Source: RGIG4608 sp045637205 (GTDB lineage Bacteria; Bacillota; Clostridia; Oscillospirales; CAG-272). Taken from it: a DNA stretch of 21,185 nt. A program made the position numbers and the translations under genes. The stretch is taken from NCBI GenBank assembly GCA_045637205.1, contig JAZTYY010000043.1:1-21185 (forward strand), read 5' to 3'. Below are positions 6,165 through 14,243 of this stretch, piece by piece (within the stretch, counting starts at the first letter, position 1; the number at the start of each line of letters is the position of its first letter). The notes under the pieces were generated by a model. It made no database searches. It was not told the origin of the DNA and was given only the letters and a program-made list of their open reading frames with translations.

Positions 6165-8312
6165 TTATTGTCTCTCCTTCTTTGAACGTTCAATACGTGC
6201 CTTAATCAAAGCAGGCATTTCTACCTTAGGCGCGTTGGGGTGAAGCAACCAAGTTGCTGCATAGTGAGTGGGTGTGATCTCGAAAAGCGGAGGTTCAAGC
6301 TCGAAGTCAATTTCAAGTGCATATTTGTTTCTCGCCGCAAATGCATCACCCTTGGGAGGATAAATCATGTTGGGAGGAGTACCGGGAATTGATTCAAGTT
6401 TTTCCGTTGTTTCAAGGTCGGGCATGGAGCTAAGAAGCGCCCATGTATAAGGATGAGCGGGCTCATAGAAGATTTCTTCAGATGTACCGTGCTCAACAAT
6501 TTTACCTGCATACATAACTGCAATTCTGTCAGCCATATTAGCAACAACACCAAGGTTATGTGTAATAAAGATAACAGAAAGGTTTCTTTCTCTCTTAATT
6601 ACGTTGATAAGCTCAAGAATCTGCGCCTGGATAGTAACGTCAAGAGCAGTTGTGGGCTCGTCACAAATAAGAATGTCGGGGTTAGCAGAAAGAGCGATAG
6701 CAATAACTATTCTCTGTCTCATACCACCTGAAAGCTCGAAGGGATACTGACCGAAACGTGTTGCGGGCTCAGGGATACCAACTTCTTCAAGAAGTCTGAT
6801 TGCCTTTGCCTTAGCAATGTGCTTGTTCATCTTAACAACAAGACGAGAAGCCTGTTCCTTAAGGAAGTCAATGATTTCAATCATCTGAGCTTCTGTGTCA
6901 TAATAAGCATCCTTTGCGATGTCGTTTTCGTAAACGGCAATGATGTTTTCAAGAACCTTACAAATATTTGAAAGCTTAAGATCAAGGTCAACGATAACCT
7001 GGGGCTTAAGTACCCAATCGGGCTCCTTACCCTTAGCAACGATTTCGTCGAACTTCTTCTTATTCTTGAGATAAATCTTTTCTTCAACGGGATTGTTCTT
7101 AATACCGTCAAAATATTCTTTAACTGATGTGCTAAATGCAGAAGCAAATACGTATTCTGTGCTGTTCTTCTTTACGCAAAGTCTGTCAATTGCGTTAGAT
7201 ACCAAGCCTGAAAGAGACTTAACGAATGAATTTGATTCACCCTTTGTAAGATTGCCTGCCTTGAAGTAATCAAGTGCAGTCTTAAGCTCGGGAAGAATAG
7301 CCTTCTTTGTTTCGATAGAAACGTTGTGTGAATGCAAAACGCCCTGCTTACCTGTGTTGATAAAGTCAATCATGAAGTTATCATCAAGGTACTGACGTGT
7401 CATCTTGTTAAGATCAAGCACGTTCATGCTTGCAACGTCAGCGCCGGGATTAACTGAAAGATAGTAACCAAGTGTAAAGAAGTTGGGCTTATCCTTCGCA
7501 AGAGCATCCTTAACGATTCTCAAAGCATCTTCAAGAGCAAAGAGTGCTTCGTCGAAGTTTGCGTTTTTACCGTGCTTTGCAAACTCAACAAGCTTTTGCG
7601 CGCACGCGTCGTTTTCTGCGTTGTGAACTACAACGTAGGGGTTAAATGTTTCTGCAAAGAGTTTGGATGCACGCTTAACTTCGTCAGCGTACTCTGCCTT
7701 TCTCTTCATTTTAATTAAGAGAACTGTGTTTTCAAGCTCAACCTCAAGTTGAGTAGCTGTTCCGTAAGCCTCATTGAAGTCACCTTCAATTTTTGTACTT
7801 TCGATACAGAAGTTATCGAAAGTCTTAAGCTTTGTTGCAACAGCTTCCTTGTTATCAACGCCACGTTCTGCATCAGCAGCATTGATGTGGTCGCCAAGGA
7901 GCTTAAGCTTTGTATTAAATTCTCTTCTTGCGTTTTTCTTACCGGTCTTAGCCTTAAGAATCATAGCCTCAGTAAGCTGATCACCTATCTTCATAATAGG
8001 ATTCAAGCTTGACATGGGGTCCTGGAAGATCATGGCGATTTTGTCACCACGAATTTTATGATAATCTTCTTCAGAAATCTTAAGCAAATCCTGACCGTCG
8101 TATATAATTTCTCCGCCTTCAACAATTGAATTGCCTGCAAGAATACCCATAATAGCTTTACTTGTTACGGATTTTCCTGAGCCGGACTCACCAACAATGG
8201 CCAAAGTTTCTCCTTTGTCGAGATCAAAGGAAATATTTCTAACAGCCTTTACAATTCCACCTTGAGTACGGAATGATATTTGCAGATTTCTTACTTCTAA
8301 TTTCTTATCCAT
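6165..8312 (-). CDS. oppD: Oligopeptide ABC transporter ATP-binding protein OppD with a large internal insertion
   Basis: The protein is 715 aa, about twice the usual 320-350. The ATPase is otherwise intact: Walker A GESGSGKS (41-48), Q-loop FQDP (96-99), signature LSGGMRQRI (527-535), Walker B ILICDEP (547-553), the H-loop in FITHN (H585), and the OppD C-terminal region with HPYTWALLSSMP and HYAATWLLHP. Residues about 121-498 are extra, mostly helical and lysine-rich, and break the helical subdomain between Q-loop and signature. The usual Cys cluster near the C-terminus is replaced (FAARNKYAL). The start at 8312 is preferred: AAGGA lies 12 nt upstream, whereas for the ATG at 8324 it would touch the start codon. 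The reading frame is open throughout, so the insert is not a frameshift artefact. It energises uptake with OppF. Confidence 0.9.
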   Translation of the reverse strand: MDKKLEVRNLQISFRTQGGIVKAVRNISFDLDKGETLAIVGESGSGKSVTSKAIMGILAGNSIVEGGEIIYDGQDLLKISEEDYHKIRGDKIAMIFQDPMSSLNPIMKIGDQLTEAMILKAKTGKKNARREFNTKLKLLGDHINAADAERGVDNKEAVATKLKTFDNFCIESTKIEGDFNEAYGTATQLEVELENTVLLIKMKRKAEYADEVKRASKLFAETFNPYVVVHNAENDACAQKLVEFAKHGKNANFDEALFALEDALRIVKDALAKDKPNFFTLGYYLSVNPGADVASMNVLDLNKMTRQYLDDNFMIDFINTGKQGVLHSHNVSIETKKAILPELKTALDYFKAGNLTKGESNSFVKSLSGLVSNAIDRLCVKKNSTEYVFASAFSTSVKEYFDGIKNNPVEEKIYLKNKKKFDEIVAKGKEPDWVLKPQVIVDLDLKLSNICKVLENIIAVYENDIAKDAYYDTEAQMIEIIDFLKEQASRLVVKMNKHIAKAKAIRLLEEVGIPEPATRFGQYPFELSGGMRQRIVIAIALSANPDILICDEPTTALDVTIQAQILELINVIKRERNLSVIFITHNLGVVANMADRIAVMYAGKIVEHGTSEEIFYEPAHPYTWALLSSMPDLETTEKLESIPGTPPNMIYPPKGDAFAARNKYALEIDFELEPPLFEITPTHYAATWLLHPNAPKVEMPALIKARIERSKKERQ

Positions 8313-8340
8313 AAATATAGACATTCCTTTCTTATGCGTC

Positions 8341-8360
8341 GCGGGCGGAAGGCCGCCCGC
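8341..8360 (-). other. GC-rich hairpin between oppC and oppD
   Basis: GCGGGCGG-AAGG-CCGCCCGC forms a perfect 8-bp stem, with an outer GCG/CGC extension across a small internal loop. No T-run follows on the minus strand, so it is not a standard terminator. It lies in the only sizeable gap (about 87 bp) among the last five genes of the operon, 50 nt before the oppD start. Its base composition is far above that of its surroundings. A processing, stability or attenuation role is possible, or it could be a palindromic repeat unit. Confidence 0.65.
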
Positions 8361-8399
8361 TGCGCCTTAATTTTTAGTGTAGTAATAGTTTTGTTTTAA

Positions 8400-9971
8400 T
8401 TATTCCTCTGTACCACGGAGTGAGGGGTTGAACGCGTCGCGCAAACCGTTTCCGAAAAGGTTGAAGGACAACATCAGCAAGCTGATGAACAATGATGGGA
8501 ACAAAATCATATGGGGGTATGTGAACAAGTAGTTCTGACCTGTTGCAAGCAATGTACCTACGGATGTGAGGTTACCTGTGCTAAGGCTAACGATTCCAAG
8601 GTAGCTAAGGCTTGTTTCAGAGAAGATAACGCCGGGAATTACAAGAACTGAGCTTGTAACAAGAGTACCAATAGCGTTGGGGAAGATGTGCTTGAACATA
8701 ACGCGTCTGTCGTTAGCACCAAGTGTTCTTGAAACAAGAACGTATTCCTGGTTCTTGAAACGATAGAACTGCATTCTTGTTCTACCCGCCATGCCCGTCC
8801 AACCCGTCAAGAAGAAGGAGATGAACAGAATCAAAATGTGTGAAACATGCAAGTGATATTTCAACAAGGAAATTACAATCATCGACGGAATAGATCCGAG
8901 AATTTCAACGAATCTTTCCATGAACATATCTATCTTACCACCATAGTAACCTTCGATAGCACCGTAGATAGCACCAACTGTAAGGTTAACTACAGAAACG
9001 AGAATAGCAAGAATGAATGAGAATCTAGCACCGCTTGCAAGACATGTGAAAATGTCCTTACCTGCGTTGTTAGTACCGAAAATGAAGGAGGGCTCTGTGA
9101 TACCGTCGCCAGCCATGTAGTGTCTGTAGATGTAGTATTCACGGTAGTCAACTCTTATTTCCATTGTATTGCCATTGTCTTTAGCAATAGCGTAGTTATA
9201 AAGCTTTGTGTCGCCGTCTTCCCAAAGCATTTTGGAGGTGTAACCGTCCTTGCCGTCGTTAAGTGCGTAGATGTTGATGAAATTATCAGTAAGTTCACCG
9301 TTTTCATCTCTTTCGTAAACGATTTCAGTCTTATTACCCTTACCTTTCTTAGTCTGGAACCAGATATTTGCATTATCCTGATCCTGTTGAGCTTCGGGAC
9401 GAAGCTTAGGATCAGTAATAGGAAGAATAATCTGTACACCAAAGATATCCTGGTAAGCCTGAATTCTTTGATATTCTTCAACAGTAACGAGCTTAAAGAT
9501 AGCACCTACTGAGTTGTATGTGTCAAGTCTGAACTCGTACTTTTCAGTTTCCTTCTTCATATAGACTTCTTTAGTAATCTCAGGCTCAGTCATGATAACT
9601 TTTCTGCCCAATTCTTCCTCAATAGCTCTATATTGGTCGTAGGTAAACTTATTAACGGATTTTTCCTGACCGCCGTCCCAGAAATGGATGCCAAGGTCAT
9701 AGAATAATTCGTTTTTAGGCAAACAGTATGCATAATAGGGATCTTCGTAAGCAACCTCATAGGGTGTGCAGAAGGGACCTATAATTGCAAACAAAAGAAG
9801 GATTACGATAATAAATGCAGCCAAAATTGAGCCCTTGTTCTTTGCAAAACGGTTAAGTGCGTCTCTAAAGAAGGAAACGGGCTTTGTTTCGAGCTTCTTA
9901 TCGTGCAATTTTTCTCCATGAGAACGGAAAACAAATTTTTCACTTGAAATCTTATAATCTTGTGCTTTCAT
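8400..9971 (-). CDS. oppC: Oligopeptide ABC transporter permease OppC with enlarged extracytoplasmic loop
   Basis: The protein is 523 aa; typical OppC is about 300. After a cytoplasmic N-terminus comes helix 1 (about 49-66), then a long outer segment (about 69-296) before the conserved FGTNNAGKDIF entry of the permease core. The core has further helices (about 317-510) and an EAA-like loop near 409-431 (EYVLVSRTLGAN, then FPNA), which contacts the ATPases. The normal OppC segment between helix 1 and that entry is about 40 residues, so roughly 190 are extra, charged and probably globular, facing the binding protein. The start ATG directly follows the oppB stop with no gap, and its ribosome site (GGGGG) lies inside the end of oppB, so translation is coupled. 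It forms the channel with OppB. Confidence 0.92.
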   Translation of the reverse strand: MKAQDYKISSEKFVFRSHGEKLHDKKLETKPVSFFRDALNRFAKNKGSILAAFIIVILLLFAIIGPFCTPYEVAYEDPYYAYCLPKNELFYDLGIHFWDGGQEKSVNKFTYDQYRAIEEELGRKVIMTEPEITKEVYMKKETEKYEFRLDTYNSVGAIFKLVTVEEYQRIQAYQDIFGVQIILPITDPKLRPEAQQDQDNANIWFQTKKGKGNKTEIVYERDENGELTDNFINIYALNDGKDGYTSKMLWEDGDTKLYNYAIAKDNGNTMEIRVDYREYYIYRHYMAGDGITEPSFIFGTNNAGKDIFTCLASGARFSFILAILVSVVNLTVGAIYGAIEGYYGGKIDMFMERFVEILGSIPSMIVISLLKYHLHVSHILILFISFFLTGWTGMAGRTRMQFYRFKNQEYVLVSRTLGANDRRVMFKHIFPNAIGTLVTSSVLVIPGVIFSETSLSYLGIVSLSTGNLTSVGTLLATGQNYLFTYPHMILFPSLFISLLMLSFNLFGNGLRDAFNPSLRGTEE

Positions 9972-10937
9972 TTATTTCGCCCCCATTCTAATTCTCGGGT
10001 CAATAATACCGTATGACAAGTCAATTACAAGACCTGCAAGAAGGCCGACAAGCAAATAGAATGCTGAAAGCATCATAAAGAAGTCATAGTCGGGCGCATT
10101 GATTGCTGCCAAGTAAAGTCCGCCAACACCGGGGATCGAGAATATTTTTTCAATAACAAGAGAACCTGAAAGAACGCTGATAAATTCACCAACGATGGAT
10201 GGGAAAATGGGTACCATCGCATTTCTGAGCGCGTGTCTTGTGGTCGCCTGACTTTTTGTAAGACCCTTTGTTCTTGCAAGAAGCATAAATTCGCTTGTAA
10301 GAACCTCGGTAAGCTCGGCACGAGTAAATCTCGCATAACCGGCAATAGAACCAAAGGACATAGCAAGAACAGGGGGAATCATTGATTTAAACATATCCCA
10401 TGAGAAGTAATCGTAACCCGGCAACATGGTTTTCGGGAAAAGATTCAACTTAAAGCATATGATATATAACAACAAGGATGCGTAAACAAATGCAGGAACT
10501 GAAATAAATACCATAACGGTTGTACTGATGAAATGGTCCTGCCATTTGTTCTTCTTAAGAGCCGCAAAGATACCAAGAGCGATACCAATCGGCACTGAGA
10601 AGAGTGACGAGTAGATGTTAATAAGGATTGTGGGAGGAAGCTTTTCAACGAATACTTCCCAAACGTTACGGAAACGGTATTGAGGCATATTAATACCAAT
10701 ACCAAAGTCGCCGTGAAGAACAATTCTTTTAACGTAGAGCCATAACTGCTTCAAAATGGGTTCAAAGTAGCCTCTCTCTCTCATTCTAATTTCCATAAGC
10801 TCTCTATCCTGGCCGATACCAACTGTGGTAAAGTCAACAGGCAAAAGCTTAATCAATACGAAACACATTACAAAAATAATAGTAAAAGTCATGACCATCA
10901 AGCCAAGTCTTTTAAGTATATATTTAAACATGTACAT
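9972..10937 (-). CDS. oppB: Oligopeptide ABC transporter permease OppB
   Basis: The protein is 321 aa, a normal length. It has six predicted helices, starting with a strong one at about 10-30, a first outer loop, and the EAA loop near 217-240 (EFMLLARTKGLTKSQ, then ALRNAM). The ending YGIIDPRIRMG is typical of OppB/DppB. It pairs with OppC to form the membrane pore. The start at 10937 has GGAG on the minus strand 11 nt upstream; a second ATG two codons later would be farther away. It is separated from oppA by 229 bp that hold a terminator-like hairpin and inverted repeats, so its expression probably depends on read-through or an unseen promoter. Confidence 0.93.
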   Translation of the reverse strand: MYMFKYILKRLGLMVMTFTIIFVMCFVLIKLLPVDFTTVGIGQDRELMEIRMRERGYFEPILKQLWLYVKRIVLHGDFGIGINMPQYRFRNVWEVFVEKLPPTILINIYSSLFSVPIGIALGIFAALKKNKWQDHFISTTVMVFISVPAFVYASLLLYIICFKLNLFPKTMLPGYDYFSWDMFKSMIPPVLAMSFGSIAGYARFTRAELTEVLTSEFMLLARTKGLTKSQATTRHALRNAMVPIFPSIVGEFISVLSGSLVIEKIFSIPGVGGLYLAAINAPDYDFFMMLSAFYLLVGLLAGLVIDLSYGIIDPRIRMGAK

Positions 10938-10966
10938 AAAGAGTAAATCTCCTTTCTTAATTTATG

Positions 10967-11053
10967 TAGCCGAAACGCCATTCGGTTATAGCCGAATATA
11001 GCCGAAACAGCATAGCCGCACATAAAAAACGGCTACCTTCGGATATAACCGAA
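10967..11053. repeat. Cluster of AGCCGAA inverted and direct repeats between oppA and oppB
   Basis: Two 16-bp imperfect palindromes, TTCGGTTATAGCCGAA (10981-10996) and TTCGGATATAACCGAA (11038-11053), are inverse copies that differ at one base. A third copy of AGCCGAA begins at 10968, another at 11000, and a hairpin TAGCCG/CGGCTA spans 11013-11035. The copies allow mutually exclusive pairings in the oppB leader. They could be RNA structures or operator half-sites. Confidence 0.65.
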
Positions 11054-11063
11054 CTAAAAATGT

Positions 11064-11100
11064 AAAAAAGTCAGTTTTTTAAAAGGTCCATTAAACTGAC
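11064..11100 (-). terminator. Partial terminator between oppA and oppB
   Basis: On the minus strand GTCAGTTT (11100-11093) pairs with AAACTGAC (11077-11070) across a 15-nt loop and is followed by six Ts (11069-11064). It has the form of an intrinsic terminator inside the operon. Some transcription must pass it unless oppB has another promoter, so it would raise oppA relative to the membrane genes. Confidence 0.7.
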
Positions 11101-11135
11101 AAATGGAGGGATAGCCAAAGACTATCCCTCATTTG
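11100..11135 (-). other. Stem-loop following oppA
   Basis: GAGGGATAG (11106-11114) pairs with CTATCCCTC (11122-11130), loop CCAAAGA, with a further five pairs across a one-base bulge. It sits 31 bp past the oppA stop and directly before the terminator-like hairpin. Tandem 3' hairpins of this kind often protect the upstream message from exonucleases. Confidence 0.7.
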
Positions 11136-11166
11136 TTATAGTAACACTTAAGATGATAAGTTTATA

Positions 11167-13653
11167 TTATCTTGTGTAGTCGAATTCGCCGTTGTTAGCT
11201 GTGATTTCAGCATCCCATTCAGCATCTGTGTAGTTGAACTGCATGTACTTAACACCGCCGTAAGCCATGAATGTGTTGTATTCATATGTTACGTAGTCGC
11301 ACTTGTAAGAAATCAAGGATGCGGAGAAGTAGTTGTACATAGGAACTGTGTAGTACTGAAGGAGTACTTCTTTTTCAAGACGAGCGATAAGCTGAAGTCT
11401 CTGTTCTTCTTCAAGAGCATTGGAGCTCCAGTCGTACTTACCAGCACCGTTAAGGCAAGCATACCAGTCCATAAGAGACATTGTTTCTGTGATGTCTTCA
11501 CCGTTTTCACCAACACCAACCATTGTGAATTCCATCATATGGCTAGATGTATCCCAAGCCTGAGAGTACATGTAGTTGGGGTCAAGGTAAGCAAGAAGGA
11601 AGTAACCGGGGTCCCAAGCTGCGCCGGACCAACCGCCCTGACAAATGTCATAAGCGCCTGCTCTGAAGCTGTTTGCCCATGTTGAACCAAAGTCTTCAAG
11701 TTCAACTTCGATTCTGCCTTCAAGAGGTGTACCAACTGCCATTTCAGCAAATGCGTTAGCGATGAAGTTTGTAGATCTTTCTACGGACTCGCTGATTGCG
11801 GATGTACCGAATGTAAGAACTACCTTATCTGTTGCCTTGATGTCGCCTGCTGCAAGAGCTTCGTTGTAAGCCTTTGTAAGGAGCTCTCTAGCTGCTGTAA
11901 GGTTGTAACCTGTAACTGCTGCTACTGCATCATCAAGTGTGGGGTACTGTGTCCAGTCTACTGCGTAAACTTCGCAAAGAACCTTCTTAGCTTCGTCAGT
12001 GTTACGGAATGCGCCACCATTTTCTACGTCATAGTAGTGCATGGAGTTGAAGAGACCGAAACCTGCGAAAGAAGCTGTTGTACAAGCCTGTGTATAAGCT
12101 ACTCTGTCGATAGAAAGAGAAAGTGCCTTTCTAAAGTCAGGGTATGTAAGCATTGTCTTATTTACACCGTCTTCTTCACGTGCTTCAAGAGCTTCTCTGT
12201 TAGACTGAAGCTGCATAGAACCTACGTAGTCATCAGGTGTGAAGTATGCCTGGCTAGAACCCTTGTAGTCGTCAGCAACGGATACGTCGATACCAACGCC
12301 GTCGATTTCACCAGCCAAGAACTTGAGCCATGCTGTATTCCATTCGCTGATTGTTTCGCAGAAGATCTTGTCTGCTACGTACAAACCAGCGTTTTCTGTA
12401 GAGTTGTCATAACCGTACCAGTTCGCATTTCTTTCCAATGTGTAAGCCTTACCGGACTGGAAGAATGTGAGCTTGTAGGGACCCCAGCTCATTGTTGAAT
12501 CAACATCAGAGTTGTATGTGGATGTCCAAAGTGTTGAACCTTCAGCAGGAGCAACCTTGTTCGCTTCGTATGTAGCTCTGTGAACAAGAGGAAGAGAGGA
12601 CATGTTGTAAGCTGCCTTGTAACCAAGAGAACCGTCTTCTTCAAGAAGAGGAAGTGCGTTCTTAAGAACGATTACGAGTTCTGTATCACTTTCAGCAAAG
12701 AGACCTACCTGTGAGAAGTCCATTGCAGGGAATGTGAAGTTGGGGCAAAGGAGGTAGTTGGGGATGTAAGATTCATCTTCGTTACCCCAAGCAGGTGTGT
12801 TGATAAGAGTTGCCCAAAGAGCAAGAGATTCGTCTGTAACTGCAACGTTACCGTTGTCGTCAGCGAGTTCGCAAAGAGCTTCGAAAGAAGCTGCATCAAG
12901 GTAACCAGCGCCAGCGTAAGCTGCTACTGAGTAACCACTGAGGTAGCTAAGTCCTTCTGTAAGAGGGAAGTAGATTTCGCCGCCATCAGGACGTGTGTAA
13001 ACGCCGTTTTCACCCTTAACGAGGTCAGCGATTACGTAAAGAGGTTCTTCACCGTTATCAAGAACTTCACGGTGCTGACCCTGCTTAATGTAGTTCTGAG
13101 CGTTCATGATTACTGTAGAACCAACGTAGAAAGAGTCAGCTCTGTAGTTCATGAAGTCAGGGTTAAGCTGTTCAGACATTGTGTAAACGAAGTCATCAGC
13201 TGTGATCTTGTCGCCGTTTTCCCACTTAAGGTTATCACGAAGAGTGATTCTGTAAGCGTAACCTGTAGCGCCTTCAGGAAGACCCCAAGCTGCTGCGTAC
13301 TGAGCAGTAACGTCTTCAAGCTTTGTAGCTGCTTCATAAGTAACTACGAATTCGCCGGGAATGATTTCGCCAGCTGAGTCAAACTTAAAGTCGTAGCTGA
13401 AGAAAGCGGAACCAATGTAGCTCATGATCTGAGTATCGTTGGAATCCTGGTATGTGAGTTCGTTCCAGTTGGAGGGAGATACGCCAGTGTATGTGTTATA
13501 TGTATACATCTTGCCGTCATCTGTCCAAACGGGTTTGGGCTCTACGGGTGTGTCGGGTTCAGGCTGAGGCTCAGGACAAGCTGTAAGAACTGCCATGGAC
13601 ATAACCAACGCAAGAACGAGAGCGATGAGTTTTGTTAATCTTTTTGTGTTCAT
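11167..13653 (-). CDS. oppA: Oligopeptide-binding lipoprotein OppA (SBP family 5), enlarged
   Basis: The protein is 828 aa. The N-terminus has two lysines and an arginine, a hydrophobic run and a lipobox LTAC with Cys26, followed by an acidic/proline linker (about 27-42). It is therefore exported, lipidated at Cys26 and tethered outside the membrane. The mature part shows family 5 features, including a LRDNLKWENGDKITADDFVYT stretch and a later ALSLSIDRVAYTQA region, which place it among peptide-binding proteins. The E. coli OppA is 543 aa, so about 250 residues are extra, spread over the sequence. Start: AAGGAG 8 nt upstream. It is the first gene of the operon, with a strong promoter and hairpins directly after it, so it is probably made in excess. 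Peptide length or class cannot be read from the sequence. Confidence 0.93.
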   Translation of the reverse strand: MNTKRLTKLIALVLALVMSMAVLTACPEPQPEPDTPVEPKPVWTDDGKMYTYNTYTGVSPSNWNELTYQDSNDTQIMSYIGSAFFSYDFKFDSAGEIIPGEFVVTYEAATKLEDVTAQYAAAWGLPEGATGYAYRITLRDNLKWENGDKITADDFVYTMSEQLNPDFMNYRADSFYVGSTVIMNAQNYIKQGQHREVLDNGEEPLYVIADLVKGENGVYTRPDGGEIYFPLTEGLSYLSGYSVAAYAGAGYLDAASFEALCELADDNGNVAVTDESLALWATLINTPAWGNEDESYIPNYLLCPNFTFPAMDFSQVGLFAESDTELVIVLKNALPLLEEDGSLGYKAAYNMSSLPLVHRATYEANKVAPAEGSTLWTSTYNSDVDSTMSWGPYKLTFFQSGKAYTLERNANWYGYDNSTENAGLYVADKIFCETISEWNTAWLKFLAGEIDGVGIDVSVADDYKGSSQAYFTPDDYVGSMQLQSNREALEAREEDGVNKTMLTYPDFRKALSLSIDRVAYTQACTTASFAGFGLFNSMHYYDVENGGAFRNTDEAKKVLCEVYAVDWTQYPTLDDAVAAVTGYNLTAARELLTKAYNEALAAGDIKATDKVVLTFGTSAISESVERSTNFIANAFAEMAVGTPLEGRIEVELEDFGSTWANSFRAGAYDICQGGWSGAAWDPGYFLLAYLDPNYMYSQAWDTSSHMMEFTMVGVGENGEDITETMSLMDWYACLNGAGKYDWSSNALEEEQRLQLIARLEKEVLLQYYTVPMYNYFSASLISYKCDYVTYEYNTFMAYGGVKYMQFNYTDAEWDAEITANNGEFDYTR

Positions 13654-13684
13654 AATTTTTTCTCCTTTTCAAAGATTATGCCTC

Positions 13685-13713
13685 ATTGTAACACACGTTT
13701 TTTCATTTGTCAA
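13685..13713 (-). promoter_or_regulatory. opp promoter: Strong sigma-A promoter of the opp operon with A/T-rich UP-like element
   Basis: On the minus strand TTGACA (13713-13708), 17 bp, TACAAT (13690-13685). Directly upstream is a run of A- and T-tracts (about 13717-13752) resembling an UP element. The expected start is near 13678, giving a leader of about 25 nt to the oppA start, too short for a riboswitch. Confidence 0.85.
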
Positions 13714-14203
13714 TAGGTTTTTTAAAAAAAATTAAAAAAATTTCAAAAAATTATTTGTGTTAATTTTTTTGTATTTTCGGATGTTAATTTTTTATCATTT
13801 TCTCAAAAACCCTTGATATTAAAGGATTTACGGATTTTTGTGCATTTCGACATTTTGATTCAATTTATTTAAATTTTGTTAAAAAAATCAAAAATTAACA
13901 CTATTATATTTTTGTTAATTATTCCTATTTCCGCTTCCTTTTTATCCCTAACCGAAAGAAAAATGCGAGGTGAGTTTTGTGCATTATGCACTTATGTGTT
14001 CATATAAAATGCGGTATTTTATGCACTTTCAACTATACCAAATATTCAAATTTTTAATTTTATATAAAAATAACGTTATTTTAATTATGCAACAAATTTG
14101 CACTTTTTATCACTTATTTATACAAAAAAGCTTAAAAAGTTTGATTTTGTTGATTTTTGTACACTTTTTGCGAAATTTTTTCCTTCCTTATTATATATAT
14201 AAA
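13714..14203. other. AT-rich intergenic region upstream of oppA
   Basis: About 490 bp without a supportable gene, strongly AT-rich. It contains direct copies of TGTTAATTTTTT 24 bp apart (13758 and 13782), an inverted pair AATTAACA (13893-13900) and TGTTAATT (13913-13920), and an inverted repeat GTGCAT-T-ATGCAC (13979-13991) with extra ATGCAC at 14021. These are candidate regulator sites. The 88-codon reading frame on the plus strand (13970-14236) has no ribosome site and mirrors the AT-bias. Confidence 0.55.
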
Positions 14204-14230
14204 GGCGACAAGGATAAAACCCTTGCCGCC
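14204..14230 (-). terminator. Hairpin terminator of the HAD phosphatase gene
   Basis: On the minus strand GGCGGCAAGG and CCTTGTCGCC form a 10-bp stem with one G-U pair and a 7-nt loop (14230-14204). TTTATATATAA follows, a weak T-run. It lies 13 bp past the stop codon. Confidence 0.65.
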
Positions 14231-14243
14231 AATTAATTTTTAT

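Noticed and set aside
6164..6193. Longer OppF from the ATG at 6193
   Set aside because: It overlaps oppD by 29 nt; the ATG at 6163 has AGGAGA at optimal spacing and matches the family start better.
6165..8312. OppD as two fused or frameshifted genes
   Set aside because: The reading frame is open across the insert, and the motifs before and after belong to one ATPase in the right order.
8313..8324. OppD start at 8324
   Set aside because: The ribosome site AAGGA directly touches this ATG; the next ATG at 8312 has a usable spacer.
10967..11053. CRISPR-like array
   Set aside because: The repeats are 7-16 bp, palindromic, and unevenly spaced; no cas genes are present.
13654..13713. Riboswitch or T-box leader for oppA
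   Set aside because: The promoter leaves a leader of only about 25 nt.
13970..14236. 88-codon plus-strand frame upstream of oppA
   Set aside because: It starts with GTG without a ribosome site, has AT-driven composition (Ile, Phe, Leu, Tyr) and includes the terminator of the HAD gene.
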